This document shows positions 7,701-14,754 of a DNA stretch of 20,813 nucleotides, in pieces. The stretch's first letter is position 1. Every line of letters begins with the position of its first letter. Origin of the DNA: CAZBZG01 sp964496245 (GTDB lineage Bacteria; Planctomycetota; SZUA-567); NCBI GenBank assembly GCA_964496245.1, contig CAZBZG010000052.1, positions 1 to 20,813 on the forward strand. The letters run 5' to 3'. A program made the translations under genes and the position numbers. The notes beneath the pieces were generated by a model that searched no databases, was not told where the DNA came from, and saw only the letters and a program-made list of their open reading frames with translations.

Positions 7701-10700
7701 TCGAGGACTTCGACGCATCCATGGGCGCGTGGCAGCCGACCGGGCGGGAGAACTCGGCGCGTCTGCGTCGCGTGCCGCGCAAGGGCAAAGACGCCAAGGA
7801 CCCCTGTCTGGAGATGACGAACCGACTGTCCGGCGGGGACATGGGCGTGCGCTGCGTGCTTCCCACGGCCGTGGATCTGCTGCGCACGCCGTGGCTGTCT
7901 TTGGACATGCGGTGCGACCCGGATGCGCGCCTGAATCTGTACGTGCGCTGCGGCGAACACTGGTACAGCCTGCGGCTGACCGGCCACCCGGACACGATCG
8001 ATTCCGATCTTGTGCCCAACCCTGCGACGAACGCCGTGCCCGGCCGCGGCACACGCCTGATCCGTACGGCCGGCGCCTTTCAAGGCTTGGAGGCGGACGG
8101 CGCGTGGCACAGTCTGGCGATCAACCTGGGCGACGCCCTCCGGGAGCGCGCGCGCGGCCTCACGGGCGAAGCGCCGGAGCGGCTCATGGCCGAGGAGTTT
8201 TTCCTGGGAAATCTGGACGTCGCGGAACTCTCTCAGAGCGGATTCGGCTGCAATCACCAGGGGACCACCTATGCGATCGACCGGGTGCGTCTCTTCCGCG
8301 CGGCAAACAAAGACCTTGCCGCGCCGCCCGCGGCCGAGGCGGTCGGCGCAGTGGATGGCCGCGGATGCGCACGGATCAGGATCCCCTGCGTGGCCGGCGG
8401 ACCATGGATCGACCTCGACCGTCTCGCGCTGGAAGTCGTGACGCAGGGCAGGGCGTCGCAGCGCCTCGACGGGGAAGCCCTCTGGCGCGGGGTCGAGGCG
8501 GCGCCCGACCGGTCGCAGCTGGTCGTGGATCTCAATGCGCTCGGCGTGGGTGCGCCCGCGGGCGACGCCGTAACGATCAAGCTGCACCGGCTCGGGTGGC
8601 GGGGACAAGCCGAGACCACGACGCGCGCGCTGACGTTCCCGGTGGCGCTCGATGAGAACCCGCAAACGCCGCAAGGCCTGTGCGTGGAATTGCCGGGGCA
8701 ACCAGCCCCGTGGGGCGAAGACTTTCACAAACCCTTTGCCCAGTGGACCGATGGCCGCGTGCTGTCCGCATGGGACCGCAAGGCGAGTCCAGCCGGTCCG
8801 GGAAGCCTCCGCATGGTGACGCTGCAGGGCGGCACACCCTTTCGCGGCCAGGATCTCGCAACATCTCTGGACCTGGCGACGTATCCCGTGCTTTCGTGGT
8901 GGTACTGCGCCGAGCCCGGTGTGCGGCTGGATCTGCATGCCCGAATCGGCGGACAGCCGGCAGGCGTGGCCTTCCTCAATGAGGGGCAGGGCCTGTCGGG
9001 CGGACGGTTGGGGGCGGTCGACGGGGTGGACGACGGCACCTGGCATTGGACGGCCTTCAACCTGGGGCAGGCCTTCTGTCGCACCACGGCCGCTGCCAGC
9101 GGGGTCGAGGTCAAACGGTTGGCCTTCCAGGATTTCGGATGGCTCGGCAGCGCGGACGGCATGAACTACTGGTTGGACGGGCTCACCGGGTATCCGTTTG
9201 TCAAGCCCGACGAAGAGGGCCGGGTGCGCGTCCGCCTCTGCTGCCGGGGGATCGCTGGCGCCCAGGCGTTCCGATACGTGGTGCAGCCCATGGACGAGCC
9301 GCCACCCGCACTTACGCCCGAAGACCGGCCCGAAGGCGTCCGCCAGGTGCCCGCCCGGGACAACGAGGCCGTGATCGAACTGGCCGGCCTGCGCCCGGGG
9401 GTGCACGCCCTGCACTGGGCTGCGCGCAATCGCGCAGGCTGGTCGACCGGACCGGTCCATTTCCTGCCCCTTGACACACAGGCGCCTCGCCTCGCCCTAC
9501 GAAGTCCTGAGCTTGATCAGCGCGCTGCGCCCAAACACATCCAATGTACGGTGCAGGAGGAGGGGTTCGGTCTGCGGCCCGATTCGGTGCGTCTGCGCGT
9601 AGCCGGACGCGCGTTCGCCACCACCGCGGAGGCGGTGGCGTACACGCCTGCGAACGGTACGTTGCTCTTGGACACGACCGCGTTTCCGCGCAGGGCGGCT
9701 GGCGCGTTTGCCGATGACGGGGAGCGCATTCCCGTGGCCTTGGAGGCCCGCGATCTGGCCGGCAATCCGCTGGCCGCTTCGTGGGAATGGGTCATGGACT
9801 ACAGCCAGGACAAGACGCCTCCGCCCGCCCCGCCTGCTCTGTGGACTCCAGCGGAGGGGTACGTGCGGCTGCCGCACGTGCCGGCCGAAGACGCGCTTCC
9901 CTTCGCGGTCGACGCCAAGCAGACGCGCATCCGCGTGCTGCAGGACGAGAAGGCGAGGGCCAAGGTCCTGCAGATCGAACCCGCCGGCCATCGTCGGTCA
10001 GCAGGACTCGTTCTGGCCGAGACGCCTATGGACCTCCGGAAGGGGCTGCATCTGCGTTTCCGGTGGCGAGCGCACGGCCACTTCCGCTCGGATGTCCGCT
10101 TTCACGTGGACAAGAAGGTGTATGTGCTGCGCTTCCTCGACAACCAGAACTTCGAAGCCAAGCACTTCGCGTCGCTCCCGGACATCAAGCGGGACGGCCT
10201 CTGGCACCAAGCATCCTTCGATGTTGGGGCGGCCTTGCACAAGGCGCTGCCGGAAGGAGCAAAGCCGGTCGTGACCAAGGTGGAGTTGGGCAAGCCGGGG
10301 TCCCGGCGGAATCACAAGGGCTGGTGGCTGCGCCTTGCGGACCTGGCGCTCTTCAGCCGGAAACACCTCGACCAGGGGGTGTGGGTCTACTGGGATGCAG
10401 TGTCCGATCCCACCGGCGTGCTCTACGCAGCTTCGGTGGATACGAAGTCCGCGGCCACCCCTACGGACGGATACACGGCCGACAAGCTCGCCCAGCGGCT
10501 CACGGGCTGGGCGCCGGGGTCTGTGGTACACGTGGCTGCCCGCGACCGGGCCGGCAACACGGCTGTTACGCACCTGCCGCTTCCGGAGGGGCCGCCCGCG
10601 CCCGCTGCACCCGATGGAGACAAGGGGCCGGGAACGCCTGCGCCAGCGGAGCCGGGCGCCTGGGAGCCGGGCGGACTGTACGGGGAGTATTTCCAGGGCG

Positions 10701-11143
10701 TCGATTTCGACAAGCGCCTGCGCAGGCGCCTGGATCCTGTGGTGGATTTCGCGTGGGGCGGCGGACCGGCGCACCCGGACCTTCCGGCCGATCAATTCTC
10801 GGTGCGCTGGACCGGGCGCATCCGTCCGGACCGGGACGGGGTGTACACCTTCCACACCCGGTCCGACGACGGCGTGCGGCTGTGGGTAGCGGGCCGGCTC
10901 CTGATCGGCAACTGGACCAGTCACGGCACCACCGAGGACACGGGCTCGATCGAGCTCGCGGGCGGAAAGAGCTATGCGATCAAACTCGAATACTACGAGC
11001 AGGGCGGGGGCGCCACCATGCAGCTCCTGTGGTCCAGGCCGGGCCTGGAAACCGTGGTGATCCCCCAAGCGCGGCTGCTCCACCGCCGCGCGCTGGAGGT
11101 AACCGGAAACGAGGGAGACCACGATGAGGGCCAAGAACCGTGA
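4739..11143 (+). CDS. Giant secreted multi-module carbohydrate-binding-like protein with C-terminal PA14 domain
   Basis: The product is 2134 residues. A long-headed signal peptide runs to about residue 39 (ALCGSVAAGA). Residues 88-173 look like a CBM or malectin-type jelly roll (GTWQWV, then a Gly-Val-Gln-Thr-Ile strand and LDRVLL). Four concanavalin-like modules follow near 193-380, 383-568, 577-760 and 760-957; three open with a W...[GS][DE]W pattern such as RRAQGDWRMKNRFW. Three related beta-sandwich modules lie near 984-1190, 1316-1487 and 1707-1878, each carrying a DGxWH motif (Asp1120, Asp1432, Asp1819) followed by an [IF][ND][LV]Gx[AG]-type stretch. Ig/FN3-like segments lie between them, then a Pro/Ala-rich linker near 1950-1978. 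The last domain, about 1979-2118, is PA14 (LYGEYFQG, VRWTGRI, RSDDGVRLWVAG). I see no catalytic motif. AGAGG lies 7 bases before the ATG. The stop overlaps the start of the GH10 remnant by 20 bases. A glycan-binding role outside the cell or on its surface is inferred. Confidence 0.85.
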   Translation: MSPLSIVYAGAAERRRTASARAAFWLAAAALCGSVAAGAEPPPPRADVASAEGEDAAHVEGEAKPGLAEGARGRLATFLREGLKPARVHLRLRAGRAGVYRAWLRVRVRGRVEFRVSVNAGDMRPCYVDGRGTWQWVTPHRTLFNLRPGVQTISVESKLGNLTLDRVLLVRSREYEPTGLGPVGSLPAPAQEVYFIDRFERKPDEASPWTTERGDWEITKFFEKTDPKRASNAFTFLGRTPQATSPPAIAVTGKLVWRDYAGEVSAGTVSGTGRFGVVFNYVDAQNHYRAVFTADPAGGTARLIRVAEGEEHVLAARDGWLRTRQFYRLEVDAVAGDLAVLVDGHEILRAEDSTFLAGRFGLLAQGAEGVYFDDVQVRSQRYAAFDFSTGIDPSRWEADAVFASAGAGVKTSDAAGAVVDRIRPGMKRGDLAPTLHTMHTGTASWQDYTIEADVRQPMRCMAGLVVGADKEGKGYALLRLHRGQGRGAVYVLKAMGEEDAVLARSERQEANGMHTLSLSTYRGVVSAAADGRRLFEAYVGTQAARGHSGLVASAAGVHFSNLSVRFGRKAPPAVAANPIFRKDRYMKDWAPVTSEWEMSEDKRLAWSRRDFYGNGSIAYDLAAPLPTGGALELLLGGDGDDRNSGYRLRVAAGEAAELDPRDVKVSLWRGETQVDERRWRMKSHDAEADEHLPGSQRHGLQVTARFSLARWGRAVVALQEDEEIFVWQDPEPLEGLHCGAGLLGQELDVNRIRVTSDQLFNDTFTEAPIHWRRAQGDWRMKNRFWCAPQWSWYGGRSKECAAVWHKDAFPGDFTLDVYMSMQMDKGGRPHYLRPGFQNITVCGDGKDLDSGYSLVYGVDHGQASILLRRDEEVLRSTEDLARPPPNYKTRQPMTRLHRRWWHWQCAKQGGHLRWYLDGELLFDYEDPAPLAGDRIALWTEHRGIMISRARISYADKGAREAPLLSNPPQGLADTDASPSTSGPLEAYVEDFDASMGAWQPTGRENSARLRRVPRKGKDAKDPCLEMTNRLSGGDMGVRCVLPTAVDLLRTPWLSLDMRCDPDARLNLYVRCGEHWYSLRLTGHPDTIDSDLVPNPATNAVPGRGTRLIRTAGAFQGLEADGAWHSLAINLGDALRERARGLTGEAPERLMAEEFFLGNLDVAELSQSGFGCNHQGTTYAIDRVRLFRAANKDLAAPPAAEAVGAVDGRGCARIRIPCVAGGPWIDLDRLALEVVTQGRASQRLDGEALWRGVEAAPDRSQLVVDLNALGVGAPAGDAVTIKLHRLGWRGQAETTTRALTFPVALDENPQTPQGLCVELPGQPAPWGEDFHKPFAQWTDGRVLSAWDRKASPAGPGSLRMVTLQGGTPFRGQDLATSLDLATYPVLSWWYCAEPGVRLDLHARIGGQPAGVAFLNEGQGLSGGRLGAVDGVDDGTWHWTAFNLGQAFCRTTAAASGVEVKRLAFQDFGWLGSADGMNYWLDGLTGYPFVKPDEEGRVRVRLCCRGIAGAQAFRYVVQPMDEPPPALTPEDRPEGVRQVPARDNEAVIELAGLRPGVHALHWAARNRAGWSTGPVHFLPLDTQAPRLALRSPELDQRAAPKHIQCTVQEEGFGLRPDSVRLRVAGRAFATTAEAVAYTPANGTLLLDTTAFPRRAAGAFADDGERIPVALEARDLAGNPLAASWEWVMDYSQDKTPPPAPPALWTPAEGYVRLPHVPAEDALPFAVDAKQTRIRVLQDEKARAKVLQIEPAGHRRSAGLVLAETPMDLRKGLHLRFRWRAHGHFRSDVRFHVDKKVYVLRFLDNQNFEAKHFASLPDIKRDGLWHQASFDVGAALHKALPEGAKPVVTKVELGKPGSRRNHKGWWLRLADLALFSRKHLDQGVWVYWDAVSDPTGVLYAASVDTKSAATPTDGYTADKLAQRLTGWAPGSVVHVAARDRAGNTAVTHLPLPEGPPAPAAPDGDKGPGTPAPAEPGAWEPGGLYGEYFQGVDFDKRLRRRLDPVVDFAWGGGPAHPDLPADQFSVRWTGRIRPDRDGVYTFHTRSDDGVRLWVAGRLLIGNWTSHGTTEDTGSIELAGGKSYAIKLEYYEQGGGATMQLLWSRPGLETVVIPQARLLHRRALEVTGNEGDHDEGQEP

Positions 11144-11360
11144 GCCTTTGACGCCGGAAGCCACAGCCGAGCGGATCGCGCGTGTACGAACTGGAACCGT
11201 CACGCTGACCATCAAGGATGCCAGGAACCGGCCGCTGCAGAACGCGTCCGTCACGGTTCGGCAGACGAACCACGGATTCCTCTTCGGGGCCAATGCGTTC
11301 AAGGTGGACGCCTGCCGTACGCCTGGCGACAACGCAGCATACAAGCGGCGTTTCGATTGA
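11124..11360 (+). pseudogene. Truncated GH10 (xylanase-type) glycoside hydrolase, N-terminal 78 residues only
   Basis: The ATG at 11124 overlaps the end of the giant gene by 20 bases and has GAGGGAG 6 bases upstream, so translation should start efficiently. The product begins with a beta-sandwich segment (GTVTLTIKDARNRPL, then ASVTVRQTNHGFLFGAN) and continues FKVDACRTPGDNAAYKRRFD to a TGA. From memory of the family, this is the lead-in of bacterial GH10 proteins in which FLFG-N and CRTP...AY..RF are followed directly by the (beta/alpha)8 barrel. Here the barrel, with both catalytic glutamates, is absent. None of the three frames after 11360 resumes GH10-like sequence, so this is a sharp loss rather than a simple frameshift. 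It could be a deletion remnant, a rearrangement junction or an assembly join. A functional 78-residue peptide is possible but less likely. Confidence 0.6.
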
Positions 11361-11394
11361 CGCGCAAGTGTTTGCCATACAAGGCGTCAGGGCA

Positions 11395-11423
11395 TTGACC
11401 CGGAGCACGCCAACCCGTAGGCT
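11395..11423 (+). promoter_or_regulatory. Sigma-70-like promoter for the kinase gene
   Basis: TTGACC (11395-11400) is followed after 17 bases by TAGGCT (11418-11423). The -35 box matches the consensus at five of six positions. Transcription would begin near 11430, about 66 bases before the kinase ATG. The site lies just after the truncated GH10 gene, so the kinase need not depend on transcription from the giant gene. Confidence 0.45.
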
Positions 11424-11495
11424 GGGGCTGGGGAGATGGCATGGCGTTTCCCCCCTGCACCCGCCCACGGGCGGAACGAGGTCAAGGAAGGCAGC

Positions 11496-14372
11496 ATGCC
11501 GGAAATCGTGGTCTGTCCGAAGTGCCGCAAGCGGTGCAAGGTCAAGGACGTGCACGCCAGCTCCGTGTTGCGATGCCCGGGCTGCAAGACCGTCCTCATC
11601 AACGAAGGGCAGACCGTGTCGCTCGACCAAGAGGGGCCGGTTGAAACGGCGGATACGGTTCCCGCGCACAAGGCAGCGGACCCCGCAGCCGAAGCCGCTA
11701 CCGTGGATCTCTCCGACTCGCAAGACACCTCGCCGCAAACGCCGGCCGACACGGTGCCGCACGCCAAGGCGAGCCAGCAGTTCCTGACGCAGGCCACCAT
11801 CACCGCCAAGGACCTCGCCTTCGACGGGCAGGAGACGGTGGAGAAGCAGGCGCCGCGCGAACCCGAGTCCGCTGGAGCCGGCGACCGCACCTATACGTAT
11901 GCGGACATCCAGCCCAAACTCGACGAGAGCCTCGGTGAATCCGCGACCATCCATCTGTCCATCAAGTCGACCGCCCAGGCCGCGGTCCCGAGCGCGACGC
12001 AGGTCATGGTACGGCCGCGCAGCCTCGTCAAGGTCGAGCCGCAACGGCCGACCGCCCCCGCGGATTTCGAACTGCTCGAGAAGCTGGGCGAGGGCGGCAT
12101 GGGCGTGGTGTACTGTGCACGCCAGACCACGGTGGATCGCGCCATCGCGCTCAAGATGATTCGCGCCGAAGCGGACGATGAGGAGGCGTCGGAGAAGTTT
12201 CTCTCCGAAGCCGTGGTCACGGCCGACCTCGATCACCCCAACATCGTTCCCGTGTACGACCTCGGGTCGAACGAGGAGGGCACGCTCTTCTACGCCATGA
12301 AGCAGGTGAAGGGAACCGCGTGGGACGAGGCGATCAAGGACAAGCCGCTCAACGAGAACATCGAGACCCTCTTGCGCGTGGCCGATGCGGTGGCGTTCGC
12401 CCACTCGCGGGGGGTCATCCACCGGGACCTGAAGCCCGAGAACGTGATGCTCGGCGATTTCGGCGAGGTGCTCGTCATGGACTGGGGGTTGGCGGCCGCG
12501 ATAACGCCCGAGGGCAAAGCATCCCCTCTCACGGCGAACTCCGCGGTGTGCGGAACGCCCTGCTACATGGCGCCCGAAATGGCGCTGGGGCGGCCCGAGC
12601 ACATCGGAAACTGCAGCGACGTCTACCTGCTGGGCGCGATTCTGTTCGAGTGCGTGACGGGCGAGCGGCCGCACGCCGGCGAAACCGTCATGGAGTGCGT
12701 GGTCAACGCAGCCAACAATGAGATTGTGGCCACCCCCATGGAAGGAGAGCTCCTCGACATCGCACACCGGGCCATGGCGACCGATCCCGTCGAACGCTAC
12801 ACGGACGTCAAGTCGTTCCAGGCCGCCATCCGGGCCTATCAGGAGCACTTCGAGAGTACGGCCATGTCCGGCGAGGCGAGTGCGCACCTCGAAGGGGCAC
12901 GCCGCTCCGGCGAATACGATCTCTTCAACAAGGCGATCTTCGGGTTCGAACAGGCGATCAACCTCTGGGACGGAAACGATCAGGCGCGGCAGGGCGTGAT
13001 CGACGCCCGTGGGGCATATGCAGAAAGCGCCCTCGCCAAGGGAGACCTCGATCTGGCTGGGTCACTGCTCCTCGCGGAGGAAGCGTCGCACAGGAAGCTT
13101 GCCAAGCAGGTCAAGAAGGCGCAGCGCGAACAGGCCGCCCGTCGCCGGCGGATCAAGATCCTGACCACCGGCGTACTCGGTCTCGTGGCCGCGATTGTGG
13201 TCATCTTGAGCGGCGCCTTCGTCTGGGTTAACCGCGAACGCGGCAAGGCCATTGCTGCCAAAGAGGCCGAGGCCGACGAGCGCAAGAAGGCGGAGGAGGC
13301 GACGGACATCGCGGAGGCCGCGCGTGAAGAGGAAGCCGAGGCCCGGAATCGGGCAGAGGTGGCCAAGGCCCTGGCCCGGCGCAAGGAGGCCGAGACCAAG
13401 GACGCGCTGGCGCAGGCGAAGGAAGCCATTGACGCCATGCTCGCCGCCAAGGACGAGACCAAGGTGGCTCAGGCCAGGGCGCATGCGGCCGAGCTGGTGA
13501 AGACGACTCTGCAGGAGAAGCTGCGCGAAGACGACAAGTTGCGCAAGAACGAGTGGTGGACGCGAACCGCAGACGAGGCGCGCGCGGCACAAGAGGAGGG
13601 TGCCGGCGCGGGCGGGTTTCCTGTGCGGGAGACGGTTGCCCTGCAGGGGGACGTCACCCTGTCCTTCGTACTGGTGCCGCCGGGCGAGTTCGGCATGGGC
13701 AGTCCCAGCACCGAAGAGGGCCGCAGCGGGGAGGAACTCCTGCATGCGGTGCGCATCAACCGGCCGTTCTACATGGGCGTGCACGAGGTCACGCGCGCCC
13801 AATGGAAAGCCCTGGTCGGATCGTTGCCTGCGGAGGCCGCGCACGAACAGGCCCGCCCCGATTGGCCGGTCACCCATGTGAGCTTCGAAGGCATCCAGTC
13901 GCGCTTCCTGCCGGCGCTGCAGAAGCGCCTATCCGCAGGGCTCACCTGCCGCCTACCGACCGAAGCCGAGTGGGAGTATGCGTGCCGCGCGTGCGTGAAC
14001 ACGCCGTATTGTTCCGGTTCGAGCGCGGAAGATCTGCTGCGGGTGGCCTGGGTCGCGTCCAACAGCAAGGGCGCGCCGCATGCCGCGGGCCAAAGGCCCG
14101 CCAACGCCTGGGGCCTCTACGATATGCATGGCAACGTCGCCGAATGGTGCCAGGACCTCTACCACCCGCAGTACTACATGATGGGCCCGGCCGAGGATCC
14201 GTTGAACGATCGCAACGGCACGCACCGGGTGGTGCGGGGCGGGGGATGGGTCAACCTGCCCGAGCACTGCCGCGCGGCCTACCGCAGCTGGGGCCATCCA
14301 GCCAACACCTACCCCTTCCTCGGCTTTCGCGTGGTTCTCGCCCCGCCTGGCGAGCGGACGGCCGAACCGTAG
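11496..14372 (+). CDS. Membrane Ser/Thr protein kinase with zinc ribbon, TPR-like helices, coiled coil and extracytoplasmic FGE-like domain
   Basis: The product is 958 residues. I chose the ATG at 11496, 7 bases after AAGGA; an in-frame ATG at 11436 adds 20 unconvincing residues. Residues 7-30 form a small zinc ribbon (CPKC and CPGC). A Thr/Ala/Asp-rich linker follows, with DTVP twice. The Hanks-type kinase domain spans about 191-450: glycine loop LGEGGMGVVY (198-207), Lys220, Glu238, HRDLKPEN (309-316), DWG in place of DFG (329-331) and MAPE (358-361), so it should be active. Helical, TPR-like sequence covers about 460-545. A transmembrane segment lies at 553-578, then an Ala/Glu/Lys-rich coiled coil to about 700. 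Residues 720-950 are SUMF1/FGE-like (PPGEFGMGS, RLPTEAEWEYACR, YDMHGNVAEWC, RVVRGGGW). At the copper site of true FGE only the second cysteine remains (Cys925); the first is Asn920. A sensor role is therefore likelier than sulfatase maturation, but this is inferred. Confidence 0.92.
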   Translation: MPEIVVCPKCRKRCKVKDVHASSVLRCPGCKTVLINEGQTVSLDQEGPVETADTVPAHKAADPAAEAATVDLSDSQDTSPQTPADTVPHAKASQQFLTQATITAKDLAFDGQETVEKQAPREPESAGAGDRTYTYADIQPKLDESLGESATIHLSIKSTAQAAVPSATQVMVRPRSLVKVEPQRPTAPADFELLEKLGEGGMGVVYCARQTTVDRAIALKMIRAEADDEEASEKFLSEAVVTADLDHPNIVPVYDLGSNEEGTLFYAMKQVKGTAWDEAIKDKPLNENIETLLRVADAVAFAHSRGVIHRDLKPENVMLGDFGEVLVMDWGLAAAITPEGKASPLTANSAVCGTPCYMAPEMALGRPEHIGNCSDVYLLGAILFECVTGERPHAGETVMECVVNAANNEIVATPMEGELLDIAHRAMATDPVERYTDVKSFQAAIRAYQEHFESTAMSGEASAHLEGARRSGEYDLFNKAIFGFEQAINLWDGNDQARQGVIDARGAYAESALAKGDLDLAGSLLLAEEASHRKLAKQVKKAQREQAARRRRIKILTTGVLGLVAAIVVILSGAFVWVNRERGKAIAAKEAEADERKKAEEATDIAEAAREEEAEARNRAEVAKALARRKEAETKDALAQAKEAIDAMLAAKDETKVAQARAHAAELVKTTLQEKLREDDKLRKNEWWTRTADEARAAQEEGAGAGGFPVRETVALQGDVTLSFVLVPPGEFGMGSPSTEEGRSGEELLHAVRINRPFYMGVHEVTRAQWKALVGSLPAEAAHEQARPDWPVTHVSFEGIQSRFLPALQKRLSAGLTCRLPTEAEWEYACRACVNTPYCSGSSAEDLLRVAWVASNSKGAPHAAGQRPANAWGLYDMHGNVAEWCQDLYHPQYYMMGPAEDPLNDRNGTHRVVRGGGWVNLPEHCRAAYRSWGHPANTYPFLGFRVVLAPPGERTAEP

Positions 14373-14375
14373 GAG

Positions 14376-14390
14376 GCCCGTGCTTCGGGC
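14376..14390. terminator. Short hairpin between convergent genes, weak terminator candidate
   Basis: GCCCG, a 5-base loop, then CGGGC, starting 4 bases after the kinase stop and ending 10 bases before the stop of the small minus-strand ORF. There is no T-tract on either side. The stem is GC-rich but short, so it is only a candidate. Confidence 0.2.
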
Positions 14391-14400
14391 GCCGTCCGGC

Positions 14401-14754
14401 TCATCCCGTCCTGCGGAATGCGCTGCTGTCGGGCTTGCGCAGGCGCGCCAGCAGGGCGGTCGCGCGCTGCATGGAACCAGCCGAGGAACCGAGGGCAGGC
14501 GTCGCGCCTGGGTGGCGCGAGGTCGCGCCTGTGGCTGCCGCCCCCGACAACCCCTGCAGCATTGAGTGGGTGCCGATCGGCTTCTGCCTGGCCACAGCTT
14601 CTCCGGCCCGAGCCAGGGCGGACGCGCTCGAAGGTCGGCTTTCGGCCGCGCTAGCGGCACGGCCGGCGTTCGGCATCGCGGTGAACAGGGGCAGTGACAG
14701 GGCGAGACCGGCGGAGAGATCCGAGCAAGGCGCTTCTGCGCCCGCGTCCGTCAC
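14401..14754 (-). CDS. Small Ala/Ser-rich hypothetical protein, translationally coupled to the giant surface protein gene
   Basis: The product is 117 residues. The GTG start at 14754 overlaps the stop of the upstream giant gene in a GTGA arrangement, and GGAG lies 6 bases before it inside that gene. Codons mostly end in G or C, as in the other genes. The sequence is rich in Ala, Ser, Gly and Arg, with the stretch LSAGLALSLPLFTAM near the N-terminus and LLARLRKP near the C-terminus. I see no transmembrane segment of normal length, no motif and no family. The reading frame stops 28 bases short of the kinase stop on the other strand. It could be a real coupled gene, or a chance open frame in GC-rich DNA. 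Its overlap geometry and lack of a competing gene favour a real gene slightly. Confidence 0.4.
   Translation of the reverse strand: MTDAGAEAPCSDLSAGLALSLPLFTAMPNAGRAASAAESRPSSASALARAGEAVARQKPIGTHSMLQGLSGAAATGATSRHPGATPALGSSAGSMQRATALLARLRKPDSSAFRRTG

Noticed and set aside
6785..9460. Minus-strand open frame of 891 codons inside the giant PA14 gene
   Set aside because: It is antisense to repeated beta-sandwich modules and has no ribosome site, motif or signal sequence that I could recognise.
10980..12887. Minus-strand open frame of 635 codons across the GH10 remnant and kinase domain
   Set aside because: It lies opposite the conserved kinase motifs, so those constrain the plus strand. The frame is a shadow.
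13650..14372. The FGE-like domain as the maturase of the sulfatase in this window
   Set aside because: It lacks one cysteine of the copper site, is joined to a kinase through a membrane segment, and probably lies outside the cytoplasm, whereas the sulfatase has no signal peptide.
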